Under the pieces are notes generated by a model, which was given only the letters and a program-made list of their open reading frames with translations, was not told the origin of the DNA and ran no database searches. Below, piece by piece: positions 1 through 11,895 of a stretch of 64,000 nt of DNA. This stretch comes from Luscinia megarhynchos (Eukaryota > Chordata > Aves > Passeriformes > Turdidae), in the NCBI GenBank assembly GCA_034336665.1, contig JAPFBE010000003.1, forward strand, positions 64,151,352 through 64,215,351. Reading direction: 5' to 3'. The position numbers and the translations under genes are program-made. How positions within the stretch are numbered: the stretch's first letter is position 1; the number at the start of each line of letters is the position of its first letter.

Positions 1-591
1 AGGATTTGTGCTTCACAGCTGACACAAAAGATGAAAATTAGCTACAGATTCTATATGGGGAAAATAATTCTGTGTGGTACAATTAATAAGGATCAGAATG
101 ACATCTCATTAGAAGCCCAGCATGTTATTGACTGAAAAGTAGAAGCAGTTTCTATTCAGGGGACTTTTCAGTCTCCTTTACAGCCATGCTAATTGATTTC
201 TAATGTCACACTAGATTAAAATTCCTCCTTTCTTGCTGCTTTAACTAGCATCTTTTAAATACCACAGACATCAAGGTTTCTTTTATGGATTTCTTTGCTA
301 AACAAAAGTAATCTCTATGATAGAATGTGCAAGTCAGAGGAATAGCATCAGCACTTAAACTTTGGATCATAATGTTCATCAGTCCTCATGTGTTGCATTC
401 TTGCTTCACATTCTGATCTGATGCACCTCCTGCCTGCTCTGATTTCTTGACTTTTGATTTTATCTTTCATATATAAAACATAACTAGAAGTTTTGCTTGT
501 GTATTTAGATCCAGTGGCATATGTAGTCTTCATCCACAATACCATCACTTTGTCCTCAGCTTCTTTTACCACCTAGTGCCCAATGCACTTA
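1..591. other. non-genic DNA, nothing recognised
   Basis: This AT-rich stretch precedes the first CR1 fragment. A 74-codon open frame on the minus strand (348-572) directly follows the CR1 reading direction, but its translation does not resemble the CR1 reverse transcriptase downstream of the NLMKFNK-like block, so I do not treat it as part of the element. Confidence 0.5.
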
Positions 592-725
592 AACTTGTTA
601 AACCTCATGAGGTTCTCATGGGCCCAGTTCTCAAGTTTGTCCAGGTTGCCCTGGAGGGCATCCCAACCTTCTGTTGTGTCACCTGCACTGTGCAGCTTTG
701 TGTCATCTGAAAACTTTGTGATATA
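592..725 (-). mobile_element. CR1 LINE fragment, reverse-transcriptase region
   Basis: Read on the minus strand, this piece gives KFSDDTKLH, then [10 protein letters not shown], then NLDKLENWA and NLMRFNK. These are the successive landmarks of CR1 ORF2 reverse transcriptase around its catalytic FADD box (family: FADDTKL, DTPEGRDAIQ, DLDRLEKWA, NLMKFNK). The catalytic box reads FSDD, so its second residue has changed while both aspartates remain. Both ends are truncated: the match fades upstream of KFSDD (toward 725-760) and is lost after NLMRFNK near 592. The fragment is about 45 codons of an element of roughly 4.5 kb. It is a dead fossil with no 3' UTR attached. The CR1 assignment is secure; the subfamily is not determined. 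Confidence 0.88.
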
Positions 726-2454
726 CCATCAAGAAATAGAACAATAGTCATGGTGTGTTGGGTGTTTAATAAGATAGGTAGGAGCTCTGCTTTCTGAATG
801 TCTGCTTTATATTAACTCATTTCAGAATGACTCTTGCTGATACATTTCAGGGCTGTTTTAATCATGTCTGGGATGAATCACAGACATTTATACCTCCAAT
901 TGCTAGTCCAATAGTATTTTAATGCTTTTCTATGTGAAATATTTAACAGTTTTTCCAACAGCCAGTATTTCTCACATGGAACAGCTGCATTTCTCACCAG
1001 TGAAACATGTGGCCTGAGCCAGGAGCACATTGAAGCCATGTGATGTGACTGTAATGCTAAACAGAATTCAAACAACACTTTTGTTAATTGAGAAAAACAC
1101 ATCATTCGCAAAAAGTACTGTCAGGGAAGAGACAGGGGTGTTTTTAGAGGCATAGACAGGAGTGATCTGGGGTATGATTTCTAGAAGTTTACCCCAGACT
1201 CTTCAGCTTGCTGGCTATAGAGGAAACGACCTATTAAGCTTGTCAGTGTCCCTGCAATCCCCCAAAGCTCAGGTGCCTACCTGTCACTCTATCACCACAG
1301 TCCATAGTAAATCCAGATCCTACATCCATCTGTCTGCAGACACCCAGGTCCATTTGTCTGGAGGACCTAGTAGGACTTCTTTCTGTCTTCTATGAAGACC
1401 ACAACTACAAAGTGCCTGTATGGCAGTTGGAGATATAGATGGAGTGGTGAGGAGACTGCTGAGCCTTCTTGTTCAGAAAAAAAGCAGTTGAGACATTACT
1501 GGGAAAGTCTGTTCTTTCCAGGGAAAGCAGAAGGATAATTCATTTCTGGATCTCAGCTGGACAGAGATGGGAAATACAGTAAGTACAATTTTTAAAGAGG
1601 AGTGCTGGCAGATAACTTTTTATTAAAATAAGAAGTATATTGCTCTTGTTTTGGGTTTTTTATTTTGAATTTTCATATGAAATTGGATATGGATGAGGTT
1701 GTCTTTGGAAAGGTTTATCCCATATCCCAGGAATATTGCATGTAACCCCTGCAAGACTCTTGCCTCCTGTACAAGCCTGCAGAAGCCCCAGCAGCATTGC
1801 CAAGATAATGGATCTTCATGTGTGTGAAAAACCCCAACTCTTTTGGCACAATACCTGAATGTGTACTTACTCTCCTCCACCTCCAGTCCTGAGAAAGGGC
1901 TCTAAAAACATGAGCCAGGGATATGTCATGCCACAATCCAAACAGAAGCAAGTCTGGAACAAAACAGTTGCATATCAAATGTGTATTTGTTCTTCCTCCA
2001 GCTAGAGATCAGAGACATTACAGATGGTAAAGTCTTATTAGATCATGTTATCAGTCAACTTGCCAAGCCTGGATTGTTTCCCACTAATACAGTCCATAAT
2101 GCTTTACCCAGATGAGTGGTACCTTCCATCAGTCATTCTCTCATACTGCCTTCAGAGACACTTTCCCATCTTTTGTTCCCCTTTCTGGCTTACCTGCCAT
2201 CAAATAAGGCAGATGTATTCCACCAAGTAGTCCTTCAGCAGAAATGACAGCTGTTTTAGCTATACCAAGGATGAACATCCCTGTTAATGTGACAATAATC
2301 CACTCACTCATATTTTCCTGAAACATGTACAACTGAAAAACTATTTTGGTTTTGAACAAACTACTGACTTTTAGTCTGTGTATGGCCTCATAGGTCTGAG
2401 ACTTTTTTCTTTTTTTGCTATCATAGGATGCCATATAAGTTCAGGATGTGTGGT
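726..2454. other. non-genic DNA, nothing recognised
   Basis: Between two minus-strand CR1 pieces I see no gene, RNA or clear repeat. Short open frames occur on both strands (for example 1162-1395 and 1715-1978), but none resembles a known protein. The first part, about 726-760, may be a decayed extension of the preceding CR1 fragment. Confidence 0.45.
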
Positions 2455-2560
2455 GGTTCATGAAATCACAGAAATAAATGTTTAAGGTTGGAAGAGACCT
2501 CTGGAGGTCATCTGGTCCAAACCCACTGCTCCAGTAAGGCCAACTAGAGCTCTAAAAAAA
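2455..2560 (-). mobile_element. CR1 LINE 3' end fragment
   Basis: The stretch reads AGGTTGGAAGAGACCTCTGG, then GGTCATCTGGTCCAA, which is the reverse complement of the CR1 3' untranslated end (family sense form: GATGATCTCCAGAGGTCTCTTCCAACCT). The element's 3' terminus is therefore at the low-coordinate side, where AAATCACAGAAAT at about 2464 is a decayed form of the terminal octamers. Similarity is lost in the 2560-2600 range. Only the last 100 or so bases of the LINE are present, as is typical of 5'-truncated CR1 copies. This copy has no coding content. Confidence 0.88.
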
Positions 2561-3838
2561 TCTTACTGGTCTGAAAATCTTCATCCACAGGCAGCCATGA
2601 TACCAGGGCTGTGCCCATGAGTCAGGAAACCATTTCAATTCATTTGGCACCTGGCACACAGACCCCAAGTCTCACAGTTCAGAAACCCTTTAGGCTTATG
2701 GTTTCATAGCCAGAATTACCTGTGAGCAGCAGCACAGATAACTGACATAACAAGAGAAAATCAGGCTGTATTAGCTACCCATAGACAAAAAACAAACTAT
2801 ATGTGCGTCTTCAGTTTTTTCAATGGAAATTTTCAGAATGTGCCTGTCTCATCTGTTCATATAAGCCACCAGCCAACAGTCACCATGATTTTACCATGTC
2901 TATAGTTTTGCACATTTTTAAAATTGGGTAATCAATTGGAAATGTCAAAATTCACAGCCCAGTTATATAGTACAATTCAAATTAGCTTAGTACAGCAACC
3001 AGCCACTCTGAACTGCCATGTGGAAAAAAAAAAGCTCCTCTAAATTTTATGTAAGCAAGCAGAGTCAGATGCTACTTATGAGTCTGTGGCTTAGCAGTGC
3101 TAAAGTACCCAACCATGCCATTAATCATGGACTGTCCTGCTCAAAGGGTAGTTCAATGGTAAATTCTGTTTTAATCATTAAATCATTTTATTTGTCTAAA
3201 ATGCCCTACTGACACTTTCAGCACTAAGATCCTAGACTAAACTGCTAAACAGCTCTTTTGGATAAATTGTTTTCTTCTTGTCCAAAGTTCCTCACTGCCA
3301 TATAATCAAATTGTGAGGTTATGATCTAACTCTTTGTGGTTTCTGTGTGAATGCTATTAAAAATATTTTTGCAGTGAAAAATTACCACATAAGTAGTAAT
3401 GAATGATGAAGATAAAAACCAGACCTTTTGTATGTCCATTCCTGGAGTCTTTTTTACTCATTCATGGGTGATGAGGCACTGTTAGAAGCCAGTCTGGCTT
3501 CATTCTCTGCTCTGGTCACCATGGATTCCGCTCAGGGAAACCACAGTGTGGTGAGGAAATCCTTGTATGACCCAGGCTCACCTGAACATGAGGGTGATGG
3601 CAGGTCATGCACAAGCCCTGCACTGTGGAAGTACTCTCAGTTCACACAAGAACATCATGATCAAGTTAACAAATCTCTCCCCTAGTTAGATACATCTCTA
3701 CGTTCATTTTTCTGCACTATTTAAAGAGCTAAACTTTTACACCTGCAATTTAATTGTTTAGTTTTCCTTCTATGATACCACAATTAATTTTTTTATTCTT
3801 CTTGTTATTTTAAGAGTATACAACAAAATAAGAGATTA

Positions 3839-3857
3839 GGGGGCGAGGGGGGGGGGG
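3839..3857 (+). repeat. G-rich run
   Basis: Five G are followed by CGA and then eleven consecutive G, in otherwise AT-rich DNA. A tract like this could form a G-quadruplex and is a common site of polymerase slippage and length error in assemblies. No function is implied. Confidence 0.8.
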
Positions 3858-4874
3858 CATTGGCTATATTTCCAATAATCTTTCAGCTACACAAGCCTTT
3901 CATTGGGGCTGAAATGGAGTATTCACTAATTGATCCAGTACCAGACATAAAGGTCACCTCGTAAGATTAATTTGAGGTATGCAAAATGTATCACTGGGAC
4001 ACAGATTTTAACAGCTGTTTCATCAGAGAGAGTAGGTAGATATAACCTGGGAGGAGACAGCCTACCCTACAGACACTAGTAGGAGTTTTGTCAATTTTAG
4101 TGGAGGCAGGATTACATCATAATCTTTTTCCTTTCTTTTGGCACTGTCTCTCCACTCATAATTTATTAAATTACCTAATGAGAAGAAGTTGTGACTCTCA
4201 ATCTGAATAAAACTCCTAAACACATGGTGTCAGTGGCTTGGTGCACAAGACAGTCTTGCTTCCAGCACTTGCTAAGTGCAACAAAGGGAGTTGTGAGTGA
4301 GAGGTCCTGACGTGTGGGTGGTTTGGATCAACACTACTCTCCTCTGGAACTTTGAAACTAAGGCAGATACCATAAGCCTGTCATCTGCTCTACAGTAAAG
4401 AGACAGATTATGGTTCTTGGTATCTCAGTGTCCAGGGAAAGCAAAGTGTGCAGTCATGACTATGATCTAGATGAAGCTGCAGATGTTATTGGCCTTCAAA
4501 CACCAGTGTGCAAAATGGAACACCTGGGTTATGGTCTAAGATGCTGTTAGTTAAAACACAGTTTGATGTAGATTACTCATGTTCAGGGTTTTTTTCAAGG
4601 GAGTGACTGACTGAAACAGAATTGTAATGAGCAATCTGGTTTACTTATGTTGCATCTAAGAAAGAAGGAGTATGTTTTGGATAATAGCATTCTGGAGCTC
4701 CCTGAGGCAGGACCAGCTAATTCACTCATACAATTATTTTTCTACCTAGCTCCATCATCCTTTTTGTAACATCAGATAACCATAGCAGTTTGTCAATACA
4801 CCACTTCCAAGTTTTAAAAAATATTTTTAACAAGTTAAAGTGAACACACAATATTTACATCACAGGACATGTGA

Positions 4875-4888
4875 AAATTCGCGAATTT
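4875..4888. promoter_or_regulatory. 14-bp perfect palindrome with two CpGs
   Basis: AAATTCGCGAATTT is perfectly self-complementary and contains TTCGCGAA, a symmetric core resembling both an E2F half-site and the TCGCGA core bound by BANP. It lies in AT-rich DNA where CpG is rare. The palindrome is seen directly; binding by any factor is only inference. Confidence 0.3.
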
Positions 4889-6033
4889 GTAGATGTAACC
4901 TCTCTATGGAAGTTCATGGCCCATTGTTCTGCCAGGCTGCAACACAGACTTCACATTACTTCTGACATGGGTAGGCATAGACCAAAGAATTATAGGGTTA
5001 GAGAAGGCTTGGATTCATGCACTTGTGTGATGTCCCTGAAGCAGATCCCTTCATTTATGCATAGCCACCAGCTATCAGCAGAGTCTGAAAGCTACAGGTT
5101 CAGAAAACACAGGTGTTCACCCTTGATAAAAGAGCAGCCACAAGGCTGTTCAAGTAATTACATAAGGCAATGAAGACCTCCCCATGGAGACCTGCCTGGT
5201 TAAACATTCTTCTCTATTACAGCTTTCAACACAATAGATGTTTGTCCTGGGTATTTTAGCACTTTTCACTTATACTAGCCCTTATTTCTACTGATAAAAT
5301 TAAGACATGCTTTGCTTTGGAGAACCTAATGCATGTGCCTGAATTGGAGAACTTGGGAGAGCTTTCTCTTTCCAGACCTGGGGGCACATTTGTTACAGTT
5401 AAGGAAACCATCATCTCACCGTCTCAGGTTTTCCAATAGAAGTACTTGTGCACAAGGGCAGTGATGTGCTGAATTTGGTAAGCTGGTGTGGACAAGCAAG
5501 GAAACAAGTCTTTAGGACCAAATCCACACAGTTAAAATTCTCCACCCACAAAATCAGGAAAGGAAGGGTCTCAGGGGCAAAACACAGTTGAAGAAGTTAG
5601 GCAATCAGTGCCTGATCTAAAGTTAGGTCAATCCTTGGAGTCCTCAGCAGAAGAGATGAAGACATGATGTTCACTAGTTTACTGGGATACTTTCAGGCAC
5701 ACCATAATGTAGTCAGCCAGACAGAAAAGAGACCCAACAGATCATCCACTACAGCCTTCACACACAAGGAATGTTCCAACATAATAATAGAAAACTCTGG
5801 CATAATAATTTACCCTAACTTACTTTTTTGATTTTTTTCATTTTGTTTGGTTTGGATTGGGTTTTTTTCCAGGATAGATTTTTAATACTGCAACAAAAGT
5901 AAAGGAAGTAGAAACTATGGCTGTGATCCCATCCTTCATGGCAGGTTATATTATGGAATGTAAGTCTTGTCACTAAAGGTGCACCTACTTCCCCAAGCTT
6001 CACTTGGAAAAGATTTTTGTTTCCTCTATTCAG

Positions 6034-6051
6034 CTCAATCTCAATCTCAAT
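6034..6051 (+). repeat. CTCAAT short tandem repeat, three copies
   Basis: Three exact tandem CTCAAT units. A minor short tandem repeat with no other context. Confidence 0.7.
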
Positions 6052-6837
6052 ATTTTTAGCTTGCTCTTATCATTATGTTTTTTGTTAGTAGTTAGTTGAG
6101 ACTCAACACACAAGCTATCTCAGCTGAAAATGCACTGATGGTGATGCTGGCAAAAATGTCAGTTCTGAGTGATTTGCAGGTGAGTTCACATAACCCCCAA
6201 AAATATTCACATTTCCCAAAACTTTCTATTTCCACAAGCTGGTGGAAGTGCAGCTGCTGGTGCAATCACCCCTAGTGCTCTCTGCCTGCTTATACAGACA
6301 CCCTGGAACACAAGAAAGTCTCTGGCACTTTAACTTCTGGCAATAAGGCTGTCTTATTTGGGTAAGTCTACGCAAGAGACTTAGCTCACTATAGTGAATT
6401 CAGTCTCCTTTTCAGTAAGTACAAAAACACTTGAGTTATCCAGGGGACATTTCATGTTTCTAAATTGGGAATTTGCTTTGTTTCACTCAGCCTGTGTGAG
6501 TGTTCTTCACCCAAAAAAGGAAGTCTCATTGTAATGAATGTAAGCCTGATGCATAGCGTGCAGAGTATTTGGCTATCTTCATTAAAGTCTTTTAAGGTAT
6601 CCAGTGTTAGAATTAATCTTTGGTATTTAGACTTCATTGTCAAAACATTTAGGCAGTCTCAATTTTTAACTAGCTGTAAAAATGCAAAAACATTTGAGGG
6701 AGTGCTTATAATTTTGAATTATATGATGAAAGATAGTCCACACATAATAAAGCCTATACACATTATAATAAATAATAAAAAAGAAGTATTGTTTCTGCTG
6801 TTTCTGCTAAAGACTATAACCTTCAGTGTAATATTAG

Positions 6838-6871
6838 TAATAATAGTAATAATAATAATAATAATAATAAA
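6838..6871 (+). repeat. TAA trinucleotide microsatellite
   Basis: Eight pure TAA units (6847-6870) preceded by an imperfect stretch in which G interrupts the pattern. It sits inside an AT-rich open frame and explains that frame's isoleucine run. Confidence 0.9.
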
Positions 6872-7136
6872 TTTTCAGAGCCTCAGAAAATGCTTAGAGG
6901 TCACTGATGCAACTACTTCATACAGACATTACATGAGGAAAAATTATGACTATGTCTGGTTCATTGTCCTAGCTCATTAAAGAGGAAAAGTGTAAAAGAT
7001 ACTGCTTGCTTTCTTATTTAAAGGAAAAGATGAGCCATTCAAAATGTGTGAGGTCTACATACTAAGAGAGTATATGCCACATATAAGGAAAGAAGACCTG
7101 TATTTAACCCTCATCCATGAAAGTTTATATCATATT

Positions 7137-7150
7137 TATATATATATATA
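7137..7150. repeat. TA dinucleotide tract
   Basis: Seven TA units inside a longer AT-only stretch. It is one of two such tracts about 100 bases apart. Confidence 0.75.
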
Positions 7151-7234
7151 AAAGTTCTTTTCCCCTTTTTTTCAGATCATGTCTTTTAAGTGAATTTTTT
7201 AATGATGAAGATGAGCAGTTCTTTCTTTTCATAA

Positions 7235-7248
7235 ATATATATATATAT
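7235..7248. repeat. AT dinucleotide tract
   Basis: About seven AT units, the second of the pair of short AT dinucleotide tracts in this neighbourhood. Confidence 0.7.
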
Positions 7249-8540
7249 TTAGCAAGAAAATTAATATTTTTATAAAATCACAAGATTAATAGTAATACTA
7301 CTATTACTGCTACTACCAAAAAAACCTCCCAAACTCTTAGAAAACAAGGACTGTTACCTGGGATCCCTGGAGTTTCCTGTGGCCATTGAGTAGCTTGAAG
7401 TGTCTCATTTTCATATTTCCCAAAAACCTGCCCTTATCTTGTCCCTAGACGTGGAGAAAATAGTATTCCTCAGGGTTCTTTTCCCTTGTCAGGGCAGAAG
7501 ACAGAAAATTTTACATCAGGCAGAATCATTCATTAGAAATGGCTACACACAGTGTTTCCATGGCAGTGAAATGTACAATAAAGCAGTCACTGGAGGCGTC
7601 AAAAATTGATGGTGGAAATGGATTTTATTTCAATGCTTTGTGGGTTGTACGAGTCTATGTTCCTGACCTCGGCTCAGGAGTCATGTCAGGCACCTGCACT
7701 CACTTTCCAGGAGAGGTTGTCATGGGAGGTTTTCAGTCAACATATTTTGGGCATATCCGTGCAGATTAGTAAGATTTTTCCCCCTCAAAGAAATTGAAAC
7801 TTTCTATGAGAAAATTAATTTTTGCTCTGCATTTTAGACAATTAAGTTATCACCATATGTGGTGCAATTTTAGACTTTGATAGAACTGTTCTGTTTAACG
7901 AATCCTTTTCCATCTTTAGACTCTGAGGAAATTGATAACAGCCCTGTTTTCTGATCTTACATGCCACAAAAGTAACTTGAAAGTAATTACTTGTTTTCAA
8001 ATTATTATAATTTAACACTTTAGAATTATACCTTCTAAAACACTGCATTGAACTGCACAGAAGTGTTCTCTGGAATTATTTATACATTGTCAGAGAACAT
8101 AACAGGACTAAAAGTGGTTAAGTATTTTTCCACTTAAAAGTTGGGATTCATGGAGCCATTATCAACTTTATATTTTTTCAGGTGGTTTTTTTTATTTCTT
8201 TTTTTAATTATTAACGTGAATTTACACAAATTTTGGTGCCCAAAATTTAATTATGCAGTTCCAGGAAAGAGACGAAAAATCTCTCAGTGGCCTAAGATTC
8301 TTAATGCTTCAAACTTTTCCTTCATTATTTCTTATTTAAGACTTCTACTTAAATCAATCATTAAGTCTTCTTTATCACAGGAGATCAAAGAGACAGAACA
8401 TGTCCTAACTATTTTAACAATAAGGGTGTTTGAATTAAAGCACACAGTTTTTCTTCTCCAGGCAGGCCTAAACCAGTGTGATTCTTCTGTTATGAATTCA
8501 AACATTTCATTGTTCTCAAAAGAGAGTCGGTTTTGATTAG

Positions 8541-8683
8541 ATATCAAGAGCTGGATGGAGCTCTGAGCTCTGTCCATGGCAGAGGGAGGGTAACTCGATG
8601 ACTTTTAAGGTCCCTTCCAACCCAGGCCATTCTGTGATTCTGTGATTCTATCATTCTATGATTCCATGATTCTATGATTCTTC
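8541..8683 (+). mobile_element. CR1 LINE 3' end with terminal octamers
   Basis: The 3' untranslated end of a CR1 in sense orientation: GCTGGATGGAGCTCTGAGC, then CCATGGCAG, then TTTTAAGGTCCCTTCCAACC, then six tandem ATTCTATG-type octamers at 8629-8676 with a partial seventh. The octamer array is the diagnostic CR1 terminus. Relative to the usual 3' UTR, about 30 bases between GAGC and the CCATGGCAG block appear to be missing. The well-preserved octamers suggest this is among the younger CR1 copies in the window. It is severely 5'-truncated and has no coding content. Confidence 0.93.
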
Positions 8684-11129
8684 AGAGAAAAAAAGAAAAC
8701 CATAGGAGAAAGTCACAGGTATGGGGACTCATAAGTCATACATTCACAGTACATTTTCCTTGCCTCTACATTTCTGACTTCTAGGATAAGGAACACAAAA
8801 CATCTGCACACATCTTTGTCAGGAGGAACATGCTTCTGCTATGTAATGTGCTGAGTACCTTCAGCTGCTCTTTAAACACCATCTGGGTCCTTTAAAAAGC
8901 TCTCATTACTTCACATGCTTCCATCATCATCTTTCAGATTCTTGAAAAGCCAAATCTGGCAGCTTTCAGCATTTTCTGGGTTTCTTCTGTCTGCGTATAT
9001 TTGCTGGCCTAAAGATACAGGGCAAATATATTATGATAGATAATAGCAATGCAATTTAATGCTTTGTTGCATTTGTTCTGCCTCTTTTGGGTTTCATGGC
9101 TCCCTAAGTTATGAAAATTGCTTACTGAGATGTTATTTTGGGGTTTGGTTCAATATTTGTATTTAAAAGCATTTTCCCTGTTTGTTGTCATGTGTTATTT
9201 CGTGCCAATAAATCCTTCACTGCTTAGGATTTTAATTTTAACTCTTAAAATTCTTATCAATAATTTTGTTTACCCCTTGGGTTAATATTCTTTTCTCAAA
9301 GAAAGTAATGACAGTTCCCACTTACTGTGGTCAAAAATCCACAACAGAACACATGGGCTGTAGCTGAAAGTCTGAAGATCTGAAGGTCTGAGTTAATTAA
9401 CTGCAGAGCAATACCTTTGCTTCCATCATTTGAATAGTGACAAGTCACATTATTATTAAATGAAATATAAGAATGTGAAAAATTACTTAAAAGAGCTGGC
9501 ACTATCATAGAGAGAAATAAAGAAGTCAACACAAGTACAAATTACACCTATTCTTGAAAAAATAGGAAATGCATCAAGAAAGTAATTTGACTTGCATATA
9601 AGGTCTGCATCCCCCTTCAGCACACAAATAAAAGACGCAGAGAGTGGAAATAAGATGAAAGTGTTTAAAAGAAATAAAAACTAAGACAACCATGCAGAGT
9701 GGGTATCAGAAAAGTTAAGGCAGAAAACTAAATGAGACTAACACCATGAGAGTACTAGGATATAGTTGCTGAGCTCTTGAACAGCAACAAGAGCATTGGA
9801 AGTTTTGTTCAGCAGGAACAGTGAAAGGAAAAACCACCAACCGATTTGATGTTTTCTGTAATCCCTTGGGATATTGCTCCCCAGGCAAGTCAGACCAATT
9901 GCTCGCAAAATTAACTCCAGAGATAAGGAGCAAAGGTCTTTCTCTAGAGTAGAATGAAAAAAGCAAAACTAAAACTTGGAAAATTGAATGGTTTTTAATT
10001 GGTTGTATGTGATTAATTCTCTTCTAGGAGGTAAAAGAAACTGACCTAACCTCAGAATTAAAAGAGATTACCATGAAAATATTTTTTTGAGAAAGGAAAT
10101 ACAGGAACATTTAAAGAAGTGTTTCTAAAAAGAGAGAAAACAGAAAAACATGAACTTTCAGTCCTATTGCATAGGATTCATAGAAATTCATAGAATTCAT
10201 AGAAGAGGACTGCAATCCTGGAAAAGTTCTGGAGCAAGCACATAACAAGGAAAAATCATAACTGAGAGAATAGCCAATTAGAACTCAGGTTAAAAATGTG
10301 TGGTTTTCTTTTAGGTGACAGACTTATTGGATGCAAGGAAAGGGAAACATTAAAAAAAATCCAACATTTTCATGGGCCTCTTGAAAGTTCTTTAAATGTT
10401 CCTAACATTTTGTCAGTGATACACATACAGTGTAGAAAAACCCTTGGACAGTGTGTTATTTATAAGGTCTTTATTGACATGCCTTTGAAATAATCTGCAT
10501 TGGTTCAGTCCCAGAATTAGTGATTTGCTTTTGCAATTTGGTATTATATGGGCAGTTTTTCAACCGTGTGAAAATATGCTGATTGTGTCAAAAGCTGGTC
10601 TTAGCATGCACCCATTAGATCTTGCACATCCCTTGTAAAGGCCAAACATTTATTCTAAAACTAAAGCTCTTCCAAATGTTGTATTTATCCAAATGTCTAT
10701 TAGTTTACAGATGTAGGTTGTAAATTTCACAAAGTATAATATTTCTTACACATTTTCTGGCAATTTTATTCTCAGCTGTGGAAAATCTAAATAGAGCACC
10801 TTACAGCAGTCAAGTATTTCCTCTTCTGGCACCAATCCAAAATTCAGAAGTGAGGAAGTAAAACTCAAGTTTTAAAAGCACTGAAGGATTTTCAGTTTAG
10901 TTTTGCTACTGGAGAAAGGGAATGAGCTCTTGATGTTTCTCTGGCATTCTGGTGCAGACACTGAGGGTGATGGGTATATTCTATCCTGTGAAGTGTTCTT
11001 CCATACAGAAAGATCAGCTGGACACTCTTGTGGATATTTCTGCCAGCTAAACCTCAGGGGGTTTATTTTAGTTTTTTTCAAAGGATGTCACTTCATTTGA
11101 GGTTAACTGAAGCTCTCATGGATTTGTTT
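8684..11129. other. non-genic DNA, nothing recognised apart from one short repeat
   Basis: I see no gene here. Short frames such as 9715-9966 (minus) and 10296-10493 (plus) do not resemble known proteins. The only structured item is the 10-bp tandem repeat at 10176-10204. Confidence 0.45.
10176..10204. repeat. 10-bp tandem repeat, about 2.9 copies
   Basis: ATTCATAGAA occurs twice exactly and a third time lacking its first base. The unit resembles the antisense CR1 octamer (CATAGAAT) but has a period of ten. No CR1 3' UTR follows, so it is listed as a simple tandem repeat. Confidence 0.7.
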
Positions 11130-11760
11130 ATACTAATTCTGGTAATCTCCCCGAGAACCAGGGGAAGCTGAAGCAGTTCCCTTTGGGGGCCAGGGAGCCT
11201 GGTGCTATTTCAGCCACGCTCTCTGTACAGCCATTACTCAGTCCTTCAGCAATTCGGCATCGACACAGATGTGGTCAAGCAAAGCTGACGCAAATTGTTA
11301 CACAAGCAGTATCATTGTTGCATTTAGTTGTAGCGGAAGATTTATGGCTTCGCATAATCCCATAAATCACACAAAGAGCCTGGAGTTTCTCAGATTCGAG
11401 GAAGAGGTTTCAGCTGCAGCACTTGCAGAGCCAGAGGACCTGGTGAGTAAAACAGCAGGTGTGAACCCCAGCAGATCCCTCTCTCCCACCTCGGTGGGCA
11501 GCTGCCTTCTCCAAGGGGCTGTAGAGCTGCTGAGACAGTGCCAGCAGGATTTGCAATGTCCCCCAGACTGAGGAGCTTCTCTCCCAGCGCCTCCCTGCCC
11601 CGCTCCAAACAAAGGCTGCAGGTCATGGCTCTCGATGGGGCAAACAGAAAACCAGCCTGCTCCAGCACATCCCTTCTCCCACCCTAGGGTCCAATGTCAT
11701 CACTTCCCATCCCAGAGCCAGGAACCAGTCTTTTAGGCATTGCAGCACTGAGTACCACAG
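11130..11760. promoter_or_regulatory. CpG- and GC-enriched non-repeat patch, candidate regulatory element or noncoding exon
   Basis: By direct count about a dozen CpGs fall within roughly 490 bases (11151-11640), in a window where most rows have none or one, and G+C rises well above its surroundings in 11390-11740. It does not match CR1 or the LTR. Within it, 11286-11325 holds three bZIP-like sites (TGACGCAAAT, TTGTTACACAA, TTGTTGCATTT), and 11443 is a strong splice-donor match (CTG|GTGAGTAA). The AT-rich left part (11215-11395) looks like a conserved noncoding element; the GC-rich right part could be an exon or promoter of an unannotated transcript. Short frames cross it on both strands, but none is recognisable. 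A regulatory role is inference only. Confidence 0.35.
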
Positions 11761-11895
11761 AAATTCTTCCAGTTTCGGGTACTTATATATTTTTCAAATC
11801 ACTTGACAATTTGTCACCTGAAGACCAGAGAAATTTAAAGCCATGGTCCACCTTATAAAATAAAATTTAGGTGGTACACTCCCAGCTCAGGCTGA

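Larger units (their letters stand above)
2561..8540. other. long non-genic interval with short microsatellites
   Basis: Nearly 6 kb without a recognisable gene. It contains the G-run at 3839-3857, a 14-bp CpG palindrome at 4875-4888, three tandem CTCAAT units at 6034-6051, a TAA array at 6838-6871 and two TA tracts near 7137 and 7235, all listed separately. The 171-codon open frame at 6465-6980 runs through the TAA array as poly-isoleucine and is judged a chance frame. Confidence 0.5.

Noticed and set aside
6465..6980. Longest open frame, 171 codons, plus strand
   Set aside because: It is AT-rich, passes through the TAA microsatellite as an isoleucine run and resembles no protein family. A chance frame.
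8141..8536. 131-codon open frame, plus strand
   Set aside because: Unrecognised, with T-rich hydrophobic-looking translation from low-complexity DNA; it ends just before a CR1 fragment.
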